DNA of 64,000 nucleotides from an uncultured Chiayiivirga sp. (GTDB taxonomy: Bacteria; Pseudomonadota; Gammaproteobacteria; Xanthomonadales; Xanthomonadaceae): the NCBI GenBank assembly GCA_934525595.1, contig CAKSZJ010000010.1, positions 1 through 64,000 on the forward strand, given 5' to 3'. The notes below the pieces were generated by a model. The model worked only from the letters and a program-made list of their open reading frames with translations, was not told the DNA's origin and did no database searches. How positions within the stretch are numbered: position 1 is the stretch's first letter; every line of letters starts with the position of its first letter. Shown here one piece after another: positions 9,498 through 18,032 of the stretch. Made by a program: the position numbers and the translations under genes.

Positions 9498-9524
9498 GGT
9501 GGAATCGCCTTCGGCGGTTCCACC
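9498..9524. terminator. 12-bp-stem hairpin after ppnN
   Basis: ggtggaatcgcc-ttc-ggcggttccacc folds into a 12-bp stem with one G.T wobble and a three-base loop, 70 bp past the ppnN stop. There is no T-run, so it may be a dispersed hairpin repeat rather than a true terminator. Confidence 0.45.
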
Positions 9525-9537
9525 CTGCGACAGATTC

Positions 9538-9644
9538 GCAGGTCGGCCCTGCGCGGCCGACGCTGCCGGGCATCGAACACTGCGTCGGGGACGTAGCCCC
9601 GACCTACGGATGGGGGCGGTGATTCGCAGGTCGGGCTTCGTCCC
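9538..9644. repeat. GTAG-type palindromic repeats between ppnN and serA
   Basis: One copy with a GCAG head is at 9538-9561, one inverted copy (gtcggggacgtagccccgac-ctac) at 9584-9607, and a degenerate third begins near 9626 (gcaggtcgggcttcgtccc). They lie between two convergent genes and probably account for most of the 250-bp gap. Confidence 0.75.
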
Positions 9645-9678
9645 TTCCCCTCTCGCAAGCCGGGAGAAGGGCTGAATC

Positions 9679-10914
9679 TCAGTACAGCACGCGCGTGCGC
9701 AGCGTTCCGGGGATGGCGGCGAGTGCGTCGCGCAGGGCCAGGGCCTGGGCTTCGGAGGTGCCCACGTCGATGACGACGTAGCCGATGGTGGGATCGGTCT
9801 GCAGGTACTGGCCGTTGATGTTGATCGTTTCGCGCGAGAACACCTCGTTGATCTGCGAGAGCATGCCCGGCACGTTGCGGTGGATGTGCAGGATGCGGCG
9901 GCTGCCGGGGTGCTCGGGCAGCGAGACTTCCGGGAAGTTGACCGCCGAGAGCGTCGAGCCGTTGTCGCTGTAGCGCACCAGTTTGGCGGCCACTTCGATG
10001 CCGATGTTGCTCTGCGCCTCCTGCGTGCTGCCGCCCACGTGCGGGGTCAGGATCACGTTGTCCAGACCACGCAGCGGCGAGACGAACTCCTCGTCGTTGC
10101 CCTTGGGTTCAACCGGAAACACGTCGACGGCGGCACCGGCGAGGTGGCCTTCGCGCAGCGCCGCGGCGAGCGCGTCGATGTCCACCACGGTGCCGCGCGC
10201 GGCGTTGATGAGCTGCGCGCCGCGGCGCATCTTCGCGATCTGCGCGGTACCGATCATGCCGCGCGTGGCGGCGGTGTCGGGCACGTGCAGGGTCACGATG
10301 TCCGAGCGCGCGAGGAGGTCGTCGAGGCCGGTCGCCGGCTGCGCGTTGCCGAGCGTCATCTTGGTTTCGATGTCGTGGAAGATCACGCGCAGGCCGAGCG
10401 CTTCGGCCAGCACGCCGACCTGGGTGCCGATGTGGCCGTAGCCCACGATGCCCAGCGTCTTGCCGCGCACCTCGAAGCTGCCCTCGGCCGATTTCAGCCA
10501 GCCGCCGCGATGGCAGGCGGCGTTCTTTTCCGGGATGCGCCGCATCAGCATGATGGTCTGTGCGATCACCAGTTCGGCCACGCTGCGGGTGTTGGAGTAG
10601 GGTGCGTTGAAGACCGGGATGCCCTGCGCCTTGGCGGCGTCGAGATCCACCTGGTTGGTGCCGATGCAGAAGCAGCCGATGCCGATCAGCCGGCGCGCGT
10701 GCGAAAGCACCTCGGCGGTGAGCTGGGTGCGCGAGCGGATGCCGATGAAGTGCGCCTCGGCGATGCGTGCCTTCAGTTCGTCTTCGGGCAGGGATTTCTC
10801 GTGATAGTCGATGCGCGAGTAGCCCGTCGCGCGGAAGGTGTCGACGGTGCTGGGGCTGACGCCTTCCAGCAGCAGGATGCGGATGTCCTGTTTCGGGAAC
10901 GAGGTGGTGTGCAT
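9679..10914 (-). CDS. serA: D-3-phosphoglycerate dehydrogenase
   Basis: 411 residues, the E. coli SerA length (about 410). NAD-binding Rossmann motif GYGHIG at 158-163; catalytic Arg240 (NAARGT), Glu269 (FPVEP) and His292 (TPHVGGS) all present. The C-terminal ACT domain (about 335-411) is the serine-feedback site. It catalyses the first step of serine synthesis, 3-phosphoglycerate to 3-phosphohydroxypyruvate. The family can also reduce 2-oxoglutarate to D-2-hydroxyglutarate, which recycles NADH to NAD; this fits the divergent D-2-hydroxyacid dehydrogenase at 11301. Start ATG at 10914. Confidence 0.95.
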   Translation of the reverse strand: MHTTSFPKQDIRILLLEGVSPSTVDTFRATGYSRIDYHEKSLPEDELKARIAEAHFIGIRSRTQLTAEVLSHARRLIGIGCFCIGTNQVDLDAAKAQGIPVFNAPYSNTRSVAELVIAQTIMLMRRIPEKNAACHRGGWLKSAEGSFEVRGKTLGIVGYGHIGTQVGVLAEALGLRVIFHDIETKMTLGNAQPATGLDDLLARSDIVTLHVPDTAATRGMIGTAQIAKMRRGAQLINAARGTVVDIDALAAALREGHLAGAAVDVFPVEPKGNDEEFVSPLRGLDNVILTPHVGGSTQEAQSNIGIEVAAKLVRYSDNGSTLSAVNFPEVSLPEHPGSRRILHIHRNVPGMLSQINEVFSRETININGQYLQTDPTIGYVVIDVGTSEAQALALRDALAAIPGTLRTRVLY

Positions 10915-11300
10915 GGCGTGAGAAACCAGCGGGTGGGCGGGATGAATCCACTATGCCAGATTTTCCGTCGATTGCGGCGGTGCAGCATGATGGGCGGGCG
11001 CGATGTGGCGCGGGGCGCTGCTCGACCCGTTGCCCGCTTCGGCGCTGCGGGATTGAATGTTCGCTGCGGTGCTTCTGGTAGGAGCGGGCTTGCCCGCGAT
11101 GGGAGGTGTGGATGCGGTGGGCGTCGCGGTGTTGCCCGAACGCCGTGGCGCGGCCAGGGCCGTTCCCACAAAAGCCGCGCGTCTTCGCAGGCATGCCGAC
11201 TCGATGCCGCGATGGACGCCGGCCCGCGCCGCTGGCACGCTGTCCGTCGGGTGGTGCGGTGCCGCATCGTCCCTTCCTTCCACATCCTGTCGATACGCCC
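10915..11300. other. Divergent serA / D-2-hydroxyacid dehydrogenase intergenic region
   Basis: The 386 bp hold both promoters and a pair of opposed palindromic repeats (11078-11100 and 11150-11169). No credible gene is present; the long reading frames crossing it are extensions of neighbouring genes. Confidence 0.6.
11078..11169. repeat. Inverted pair of a second REP family
   Basis: gtaggagcgggcttgcccgc at 11078 is a GTAG-headed hairpin (GAGCGGGC / GCCCGC). About 50 bp on, gcggccagggccgttcccac (11150-11169), read on the minus strand as GTGGGAACGGCCCTGGCCGC, is a related element in the opposite orientation. The two make a BIME-like pair. The family is distinct from the GTCGGCC family elsewhere in the window. 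Confidence 0.65.
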
Positions 11301-12713
11301 ATGTCCGACCCTCGCCTGGCCGAATTATCCCGGCTCCTGCCCGCGCTGGCGCTGAAGACCGAGTCCGCCGATCTCGCGTTCTACGGCCGCGACTGGACCC
11401 GGCGCTGGACACCCGCACCGCTGGCGATCGCGCTGCCGTCTTCGATCGAGGAGGTGCAGGGCATCGTGCGCTGGGCCAACGCGCAGCGCGTGGCGCTGGT
11501 GCCTTCGGGCGGGCGCACGGGTCTGTCGGGCGGCGCGGTGGCGGCCAACGGCGAGCTGGTGGTGAGCCTGGAGCGGATGAATCGCGTGCTCGGCTTCGAT
11601 TCGGCCGACCGCCTCCTGACGGTGCAGGCGGGCATGGCGCTGGAGGCGGTGCATCAGGCCGCGCTCGGGCACGGGCTGATCTATCCGGTGGACTTCGCCT
11701 CGCGCGGCTCGTGCTCGATCGGCGGAAACATCGCCACCAACGCCGGCGGTATCCGCGTGGTGCGCTATGGCAACACGCGCGACTGGATTGCCGGGCTGAC
11801 GCTCGTCACCGGCACCGGCGAGGTATTGGAACTCAACCGCGGGCTGGTGAAGAACTCCAGCGGCTACGACCTGCGCCAGCTGGTGATCGGGGCGGAGGGC
11901 ACGCTGGGCATCGTGGTGGAAGCGCAGCTGCGCCTGACCGACCCGCCGCCCGCCTCCCAGGTGATGCTGCTGGCGCTGCCCTCGTTCGAGGCGCTGATGC
12001 AGGTGTTCGAGCGCCTGCGCGCGCGGCTGACGCTCTCGGCCTTCGAGTTCTTCACCGACCGTGCCCTGCACCACGTCGCGGCGCACGGCGCGCAGCGCCC
12101 GTTCGCCGAGGACTACCCCTACTACGTCGTGACCGAGTTCGACGGCGATTCGCCCGATGCCGCGCTGGAGGCGTTCGGCACGCTGCTGGAGGCCGAACTG
12201 GTGGTGGACGGGGTGATCGCGCAGAGCCAGGCGCAGGCCGCCGCGCTCTGGCACCTGCGCGAGGGCATCACCGAGGCGCTGGCGCGCCACCTGCCGTACA
12301 AGAACGACGTGTCGGTGCGGATCGGCGCGATGCCGCGGTTCCTGGCCGAGACCCAGGTGCTGCTCGGGCGGGAATATCCGCATTTCGAGGTGGTGTGGTT
12401 CGGGCACATCGGCGACGGCAACCTGCATATCAACGTGCTCAAGCCCGAGGCGATGGAAAATGCCGACTTCGTGCACGAGTGCGGGCGCGTCACCGCGCTG
12501 CTGGCGCAGGCGCTTCAGAACCACGGCGGCAGCATCTCGGCCGAGCACGGCATCGGTCTGGTGAAAAAGCCCTACCTGTCGTCCACCCGCAGCGCGGCCG
12601 AGGTGGCGCTGATGCGGGGCATCCGCCGCGCCTTCGATCCCGCCGGCATCATGAATCCGCACAAGCTGTTCGATGCCGATGCCGTGGTGCCCGCCTATGG
12701 AGAAACCGCATGA
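11301..12713 (+). CDS. FAD-linked D-2-hydroxyacid (D-2-hydroxyglutarate) dehydrogenase
   Basis: 470 residues from the ATG at 11301. An N-terminal PCMH-type FAD domain contains PSGGRTGLSGGAV and GGNIATNAGGIRVVRYGN, the pyrophosphate-binding segments of the VAO/GlcD family. The C-terminal FAD-oxidase domain has HIGDGNLHINV and SAEHGIGLVKK, which supply metal and substrate ligands. GlcD, D-lactate dehydrogenase and D2HGDH share this fold. I favour D2HGDH because it is divergently paired with serA, whose side reaction makes D-2-hydroxyglutarate. Electrons probably go to an electron-transfer flavoprotein or quinone. The stop overlaps the next start (ATGA, 12710-12713). Confidence 0.88.
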   Translation: MSDPRLAELSRLLPALALKTESADLAFYGRDWTRRWTPAPLAIALPSSIEEVQGIVRWANAQRVALVPSGGRTGLSGGAVAANGELVVSLERMNRVLGFDSADRLLTVQAGMALEAVHQAALGHGLIYPVDFASRGSCSIGGNIATNAGGIRVVRYGNTRDWIAGLTLVTGTGEVLELNRGLVKNSSGYDLRQLVIGAEGTLGIVVEAQLRLTDPPPASQVMLLALPSFEALMQVFERLRARLTLSAFEFFTDRALHHVAAHGAQRPFAEDYPYYVVTEFDGDSPDAALEAFGTLLEAELVVDGVIAQSQAQAAALWHLREGITEALARHLPYKNDVSVRIGAMPRFLAETQVLLGREYPHFEVVWFGHIGDGNLHINVLKPEAMENADFVHECGRVTALLAQALQNHGGSISAEHGIGLVKKPYLSSTRSAAEVALMRGIRRAFDPAGIMNPHKLFDADAVVPAYGETA

Positions 12714-13624
12714 TCCGCCGGCTGCTCGCCGCTTTCCTGTTGTTTGCGACCGCGATTGCCGCTGCCGCGCCGCCCGAGCCGCTGCTGTGGACGGCGCAGA
12801 ACGGTGCCGGAACGGTGTATCTCCTGGGCTCGTTCCACCTGCTGCGTGCGGAGGACTATCCGCTGCATCCGCGCGTGGAGGTGGCCTATGCCGAGGCCGA
12901 CCGGCTGGTGTTCGAGATCGATCCGGCGGAAATGGCCTCGCCGGACCTCCTGGCGAAGATCCAGACGTTGGCGAAGTTCGATGACGGGCGCACCCTGCGC
13001 GAGGTGATTTCCGCCGAGAACGCGGAAAAGCTCAAGGCGTTCATGGGCGGCAGCGAAGCGGCGATGGCGTCCTCGGATGCGTTCAAGCCCTGGTACGTCG
13101 GCATGAACCTCGTGGTCGGGATGATGACCTCGTTCGGGCTGGACCCCAAGCGCGGACTCGACCAGCATTTGATGCAGCGCGCCGTCGCCGACGGCAGGCC
13201 CGTGGGCGGGCTGGAAACCGCGCTGCAGCAGATGCGGGCGCTCGATGGCGCGCCGCTGTCCGAGCAGGAGGCAATGCTGGCCGAGGCGTTCGCGCCGCCG
13301 GCCGAGATGCGCCGTCGCGTGTTCGCCATGCACGATCTGTGGCGCGCCGGCGATGCCGAGGGGCTGCTGGCGCTGATCAACGAGGACATGGCAGAGAAGA
13401 CGCCGCAGCTTTACCTGCGCCTCAACCGCGATCGCAACCGCGCCTGGCTGCCGCAGCTGATGCGACTGCTGGAACAGCGCCGGACCGTGCTGGTGGTCGT
13501 CGGTGCCATGCACCTGATCGGGGACGATAGCCTGGTGAGCCTGTTGCGCGAACACGGCGTGCAGGTCGAGCGCGTGGACCCGGAGCAAGCGCTGCAACTG
13601 CACGCGTTGCCCGATGCGGCCTGA
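12710..13624 (+). CDS. TraB/GumN (Tiki-like) family secreted protein
   Basis: 304 residues starting inside the previous gene's stop (ATGA), so probably co-translated with it. A signal peptide (about 1-20, RRLLAAFLLFATAIAAAA) is followed by the two conserved GX2H motifs of the family: GSFHLL near the start of the mature protein and GAMHLIGD near the end. These motifs bind metal in the related Tiki proteases. Bacterial members are called GumN or YbaP-like and their substrate is unknown. Periplasmic or envelope-attached location is likely. No direct link to D-2-hydroxyacid oxidation is evident. Confidence 0.85.
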   Translation: MIRRLLAAFLLFATAIAAAAPPEPLLWTAQNGAGTVYLLGSFHLLRAEDYPLHPRVEVAYAEADRLVFEIDPAEMASPDLLAKIQTLAKFDDGRTLREVISAENAEKLKAFMGGSEAAMASSDAFKPWYVGMNLVVGMMTSFGLDPKRGLDQHLMQRAVADGRPVGGLETALQQMRALDGAPLSEQEAMLAEAFAPPAEMRRRVFAMHDLWRAGDAEGLLALINEDMAEKTPQLYLRLNRDRNRAWLPQLMRLLEQRRTVLVVVGAMHLIGDDSLVSLLREHGVQVERVDPEQALQLHALPDAA

Positions 13625-13635
13625 GAGTTTGATCG

Positions 13636-14160
13636 CTACGCCGGTCGCGGGTGGTCGGGTGGCAGGTCCCGCATGACGATGCAGTCCACCGGGCAGGCCG
13701 GCACGCACAGGTCGCAGCCGGTGCACTGGTCGGCGAGAACGGTGTGCATGAGCCGGGATGCGCCGAGGATGGCGTCCACCGGGCAAGCCTGGATGCACTT
13801 GGTGCAGCCGATGCACTCGGCTTCGATGATGAAGGCGACCTGCGGCGGTTTTTCCTCGCCGCAGTCGGGGTCCAGCGGCAGGATCGGACGGTCCAGCAGT
13901 TCGGCCAGCGCCGCGATGCCGCGCGCTCCACCGGGCGGGCAGCGGTTGATGTCCGCCTCGCCCGCGGCGATGGCCTGCGCATAGGGGCGGCAGCCGCCGT
14001 GGCCGCACTGGCCGCACTGGGTTTGCGGCAGGAGCGCGTCGATGCGTTCGACCAGGGATTGCGCGGCGTCGGGTTCCGCAGGAACCGGCGATACCAGCCA
14101 GCCGCGCCAGGCGAACGCCAGCGTGGCGATGGCTGCGGCGAACAGCAGCGCCGTCACCAT
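13636..14160 (-). CDS. rnfB: Rnf/Rsx electron transport complex subunit B
   Basis: 174 residues, slightly short of E. coli RsxB (192). An N-terminal hydrophobic anchor (3-18) is followed by the RnfB-type cluster motif with Cys 49, 52, 57 and 74. Two ferredoxin [4Fe-4S] motifs follow: Cys 116/119/122 with 126, and 146/149/152 with 156. All cluster ligands are intact, so the protein should be redox-active at the inner membrane. The start overlaps the upstream gene's stop by 7 nt. It is separated by 33 kb from the remaining rnfC/rnfD-like genes, so it is not in the classical rnfABCDGE order. It converges on the TraB gene with an 11-bp gap. Confidence 0.92.
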   Translation of the reverse strand: MVTALLFAAAIATLAFAWRGWLVSPVPAEPDAAQSLVERIDALLPQTQCGQCGHGGCRPYAQAIAAGEADINRCPPGGARGIAALAELLDRPILPLDPDCGEEKPPQVAFIIEAECIGCTKCIQACPVDAILGASRLMHTVLADQCTGCDLCVPACPVDCIVMRDLPPDHPRPA

Positions 14161-14684
14161 GACGCGAGGCTTCCTGCCGCCAGCGCGATGATGCCGGCGG
14201 CCAACACGCGCGCCGGCAGCGGCCGCATGAAGGCCGGCACGGCGCGATCGTCCATGCGCCGCGCCAGGTCGATGAACGCCGGCAGGCCGAGCGCGAAGGC
14301 GAGGATGACGCCGAATGCGGTGGCCAGCCAGCCCGCCGCCGCGCCCGCCAGCAGCGCAACGCCGGCGTGAAGCAGGGCGAAGATCGCGAGGATCCGCGCA
14401 AGCGGCGTCCGCGCCATTCCCTGGCGGCGCGCCAGCAGCCACAGCGCGCCGCCGCCGGCCGCAAGCCCGGACAGGGCACTGAGGGCCGGCGCCATCGCGG
14501 GAAACGCGAGCGATGCCGCGGCGGCGCTCATCGCGGCGATGAGCAGCGCGCCGATTTGCAGCCGCACCAGCCCATGCGTTCCGCGCGCCGCATCGTGGAA
14601 TCGCCGCGAGCGCGCGAGCCCGCGTTCGCCGATCAGGACGGCAAGAGCGAAGCAGAACGCGGCGATCGCGGGCGCGGCGGGCAC
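14154..14684 (-). CDS. Putative divergent RnfA-like membrane subunit
   Basis: 176 residues from a GTG start, 7 bp past metG and overlapping rnfB. Five or six hydrophobic segments. The C-terminal half aligns by eye with Rsx[19 protein letters not shown] with the [20 protein letters not shown] region, and [20 protein letters not shown] with the ADVPAPFRG-AIALITAG region. The position directly before rnfB is also that of rnfA. The two RnfA cysteines that bind the membrane-embedded [2Fe-2S] (in the LGLCP and TTNCAV motifs) are missing; the only Cys is residue 11. Homology is my inference from weak similarity plus context; it could instead be an unrelated small membrane protein. Confidence 0.55.
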   Translation of the reverse strand: MPAAPAIAAFCFALAVLIGERGLARSRRFHDAARGTHGLVRLQIGALLIAAMSAAAASLAFPAMAPALSALSGLAAGGGALWLLARRQGMARTPLARILAIFALLHAGVALLAGAAAGWLATAFGVILAFALGLPAFIDLARRMDDRAVPAFMRPLPARVLAAGIIALAAGSLASW

Positions 14685-14691
14685 GGCGGCA

Positions 14692-16788
14692 TCACTTGAC
14701 CGCCATGCCGGCGCGGGCTCCGGCGTCCGCGTCGAGCAGGAAGAGATCCGCGCCGTCGGTTCCGGCCGAGAGGATCATTCCTTCGCTCACGCCGAAGCGC
14801 ATCTTGCGCGGCGCGAGGTTGGCGATGAACACGACGCGGCGGCCGACCAGATTTTCCGGTTCGCCGTAGGCGGCGCGGATGCCGGAAAAGATTTGCCGGA
14901 TGCCCAGTTCGCCGGCGTCGAGGGTGAAGCGCAGCAGCTTGTCGGAGCCTTCCACGAATTCGCAGGCCGTGACGGTGCCGATGCGCAGGTCGAGCTTGGC
15001 GAAGTCGTCGATGGAAATCGTTGCCGCCGTCGTGGAGTCGAGCGTTGCCTTGGGTGTCGTGGCTGCGGCCGGCGCGGGCTGGAGGGATTCCCGGCTGGCG
15101 TCCACCATCGCCTCGATGTGGATGGGGTCGATGCGGGTGAGGAGCGCGGAATACGGCGCGATGGCGTGATCGAGCAGCGGTTCGGCAAGGTCGTCGAAAT
15201 GCGTGACCGGTGCCTGGAGGAAGGCTTCCGCGCCCTGCGCAGTGGCGGGCAGCACCGGCTTGAGGATGCCGGCGATGAGGCGGAACAGGTTGATCGCAAG
15301 GCTCGCGACCGCGTGCAGCTCGGCATCGCGCGACGGATCTTTCGCGATCGCCCACGGGGCCATTTCCGCGATCCACTCGTTGGCCGCATCGGCTTCGGCC
15401 ATGACCCGCGTCAGCACCGCGTTGAGGTTGTCGCGCGCGTAGGCACCGTTCGCGCCGAGGCAGGCATCCGCGAGGCGCTGCCAGGCGGCGTCGTAGCGCG
15501 CGCGCAGCTCGGGCGCAAGGCTGGCGGCGAGCCGGCCATCGAAACGCTTGCCGATGAAGCCGGCACAGCGGCTGGCGATGTTGACGAACTTGCCGACCAG
15601 GTCCGAGTTCACCCGCTGCGCGAAGTCGGCCAGGTTGAGATCGAGATCGTCGATCCCGCCCGAGGTCTTGGCGGCGAAGTAGTAGCGCAGGTACTCGGGG
15701 TTGAGGCCGGCGTCGAGGTAGGTGCGCGCCATGATGAAGGTGCCGCGCGACTTGCTCATCTTGGCCCCGTTCACGGTGAGGTAGCCGTTGACGTGCAGAC
15801 GCGTGGGCGTGATCAGGCCGGCACCCTTGAGCATGGCCGGCCAGAACAGGCCGTGGAAGTTGATGATGTCCTTGCCCACGAAATGGTGCATGCGGGTGCC
15901 GCTGCCTGCCGCGAGCATGGCGGCGAAGCGCGCGTCGTCCAGCCCCGCGGCGTGGCCCTTTTCCGTGCGGCTGTAGGCGCGCAGGCTGCCGAGGTAGCCT
16001 ATCGGCGCGTCGAGCCACACGTAGAAGAACTTGCCTGGCGCATCGGGAATCGGAAAGCCGAAATAGGGTGCATCGCGCGAAATGTCCCAGTCGCGCAGGC
16101 CGCCTTCCAGCCACTCGTCGAGCTTGGCCTTGACCGCGCCGGAAGCCACGTCGCCGGCCAGCCACTGGCGCAGGAAGGCCTCGAACTTGCCGAGTTCGAA
16201 GAAATAGTGCTCCGACTGGCGCAGCTCGGGCGTGGCGCCGGACATCGCCGACACCGGATTCTTGAGATCGGTGGCCGAATAGGCCTTGCCGCAGACCTCG
16301 CAGTTGTCGCCGTACTGGTCGGGCGCGCCGCAGTTGGGGCACTCGCCCTTGACGTAGCGGTCGGGCAGGAACATGCCCTTCACCGGATCGTAGAGCTGGG
16401 CGATCGAGCGCCGCGCGATCACCGGTTCGGGCCAGTGGGTGGCATCGCGCAGGCGGGTGTAGATCAGCTCCGACATCTCGCGGTTTTCCGGCGAGTGGGT
16501 GGAGTGGTAGTGGTCGAAGGCGACGTGGAACCGGGCGAAATCGCGCTCGTGGCCGACCTGGATCTCGCGGATGAAGTCTTCCGGCGCCTTGCCGGCCTTC
16601 TCCGCCGCCAGCATGATCGGCGTGCCGTGCGCGTCGTCGGCGCAGACGAAGTGCGCCGGCTGGCCCATCAGCCGCTGCGCGCGAACCCAGATGTCGCCCT
16701 GGATGTAGCCCACCAGGTGGCCCAGGTGCAGTGGGCCGTTGGCGTAGGGCAGGGCGCAGGTGACGAAGAGCGGGGCGGAAGCGGACAT
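14692..16788 (-). CDS. metG: Methionyl-tRNA synthetase
   Basis: 698 residues with all class I landmarks: LPYANGPLHLGH (HIGH box at 21-24), a zinc knuckle CPNCGAPDQYGDNCEVCG, and KMSKSRG. A C-terminal EMAPII-like tRNA-binding domain (IDDFAKLDLRIGTV onward) gives the long dimeric form found in E. coli. The ATG at 16788 gives an N-terminus matching the family; an ATG at 16797 (three more residues) is possible. Divergent from mrp. The RnfA-like and rnfB genes follow at once and may be co-transcribed. Confidence 0.95.
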   Translation of the reverse strand: MSASAPLFVTCALPYANGPLHLGHLVGYIQGDIWVRAQRLMGQPAHFVCADDAHGTPIMLAAEKAGKAPEDFIREIQVGHERDFARFHVAFDHYHSTHSPENREMSELIYTRLRDATHWPEPVIARRSIAQLYDPVKGMFLPDRYVKGECPNCGAPDQYGDNCEVCGKAYSATDLKNPVSAMSGATPELRQSEHYFFELGKFEAFLRQWLAGDVASGAVKAKLDEWLEGGLRDWDISRDAPYFGFPIPDAPGKFFYVWLDAPIGYLGSLRAYSRTEKGHAAGLDDARFAAMLAAGSGTRMHHFVGKDIINFHGLFWPAMLKGAGLITPTRLHVNGYLTVNGAKMSKSRGTFIMARTYLDAGLNPEYLRYYFAAKTSGGIDDLDLNLADFAQRVNSDLVGKFVNIASRCAGFIGKRFDGRLAASLAPELRARYDAAWQRLADACLGANGAYARDNLNAVLTRVMAEADAANEWIAEMAPWAIAKDPSRDAELHAVASLAINLFRLIAGILKPVLPATAQGAEAFLQAPVTHFDDLAEPLLDHAIAPYSALLTRIDPIHIEAMVDASRESLQPAPAAATTPKATLDSTTAATISIDDFAKLDLRIGTVTACEFVEGSDKLLRFTLDAGELGIRQIFSGIRAAYGEPENLVGRRVVFIANLAPRKMRFGVSEGMILSAGTDGADLFLLDADAGARAGMAVK

Positions 16789-16943
16789 GGCGGACATCGC
16801 GGTGGAAAGCCGGGGATTATCCCACGGCCCGCCGATCCCGGCCGCGAGCACGCCGGAAGATCGCGCGGCCAGGCGCATGCGGTGCTGTCGGCACGGTCTG
16901 TGCGGCACTACACTTGGCAATCATTCCCATTTGGAACGTCGCC

Positions 16944-18032
16944 ATGTCCGTTACCGAAGACCACGTCCGCGCGCTGCTTTCGCGCGTCACCGATCCCAAT
17001 ACCGGTATGGATCTGGTGTCCGGCGGGCAGCTGCGCGGCATCGGGATCGACGGCGACCGGGTGGCGGTGGACGTGGTGCTGGGCTATCCGGCGGCCAGCT
17101 GGCATGCCACGCTCGCCGGCATGATCGAAGGCGTGCTGCGCGCCGACCCGGCGATTTCCAGCGCGTCGGCCTCGGTGTCCTCGCGCGTGCTGGCGCACGA
17201 AGTGCGCAAGGGCCTCAATCCGCTGCCGGGCGTGAAGAACGTCATCGCGGTGGCCTCGGGCAAGGGCGGTGTGGGCAAGTCCACCACGGCGGTGAATCTT
17301 GCGCTGGCGCTGGCGGCCGAGGGCGCGAAGGTCGGCGTGCTCGACGCCGACATCTACGGCCCCAGCATCCCGCGCATGCTGGGCCTCACCGGGCGCCCGG
17401 AAACGGTGGAGAACAAGCGCATCGTGCCGATGCGCGCGCACGGGCTCGAGGCCATGTCGATCGGCTTTCTGATCGACGAGGACACGCCGATGATCTGGCG
17501 CGGTCCGATGGTGACCCAGGCCCTGCAGCAGCTGCTCAACGACACTCTCTGGCAGGATCTGGACTACCTCGTGATCGACCTGCCGCCCGGCACCGGCGAC
17601 ATCCACCTGACGCTGTGCCAGCGCGTGCCCGTTTCCGGCGCGCTGATCGTCACCACGCCGCAGGACATCGCCCTGCTCGATGCGCGCAAGGCGCTCAAGA
17701 TGTTCGAGAAGGTCGAGGTGCCGGTGCTGGGCATCGTGGAGAACATGGCGATCCACGTCTGCTCGAACTGCGGCCACGCCGAACACATCTTCGGCAGCGG
17801 CGGCGGCGGGCGTATGGCCGACCAGTACGGCGTGCCGCTGCTGGGCTCGCTGCCGCTCGACATCCGGATTCGCGAACAGGCCGACGGCGGCGCGCCGACC
17901 GTCGCCTCGCATCCGGATTCGGCGGCGGCGGTGAACTATCGCGACATTGCGCGCAAGGCGGCGGGAAGGCTGTCGCAGCGGGCGCGCAGCAAGTCGATTT
18001 CGTTCCCGAACATCGTGGTGCGGGATGATTGA
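16944..18032 (+). CDS. mrp: Iron-sulfur carrier protein Mrp/ApbC
   Basis: 362 residues. An N-terminal MIP18/DUF59-type domain (about 1-85) precedes a ParA/MinD-like P-loop ATPase: deviant Walker A GKGGVGKST at 106-114, then DADIYGPSIPRM, and the CxxC motif CSNCG that carries the bridging [4Fe-4S] cluster. It delivers Fe-S clusters to apo-proteins. The metG-mrp divergent arrangement is common in gammaproteobacteria. The ATG at 16944 gives a normal family N-terminus; a candidate -10 (TACACT, 16909-16914) lies upstream. Confidence 0.93.
   Translation: MSVTEDHVRALLSRVTDPNTGMDLVSGGQLRGIGIDGDRVAVDVVLGYPAASWHATLAGMIEGVLRADPAISSASASVSSRVLAHEVRKGLNPLPGVKNVIAVASGKGGVGKSTTAVNLALALAAEGAKVGVLDADIYGPSIPRMLGLTGRPETVENKRIVPMRAHGLEAMSIGFLIDEDTPMIWRGPMVTQALQQLLNDTLWQDLDYLVIDLPPGTGDIHLTLCQRVPVSGALIVTTPQDIALLDARKALKMFEKVEVPVLGIVENMAIHVCSNCGHAEHIFGSGGGGRMADQYGVPLLGSLPLDIRIREQADGGAPTVASHPDSAAAVNYRDIARKAAGRLSQRARSKSISFPNIVVRDD

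Noticed and set aside
11057-13624. Single 855-codon protein spanning the D-2-hydroxyacid dehydrogenase and TraB genes
   Set aside because: The first two thirds of that frame are out of phase with the dehydrogenase; only the part from 12710 is real, starting with a signal peptide.
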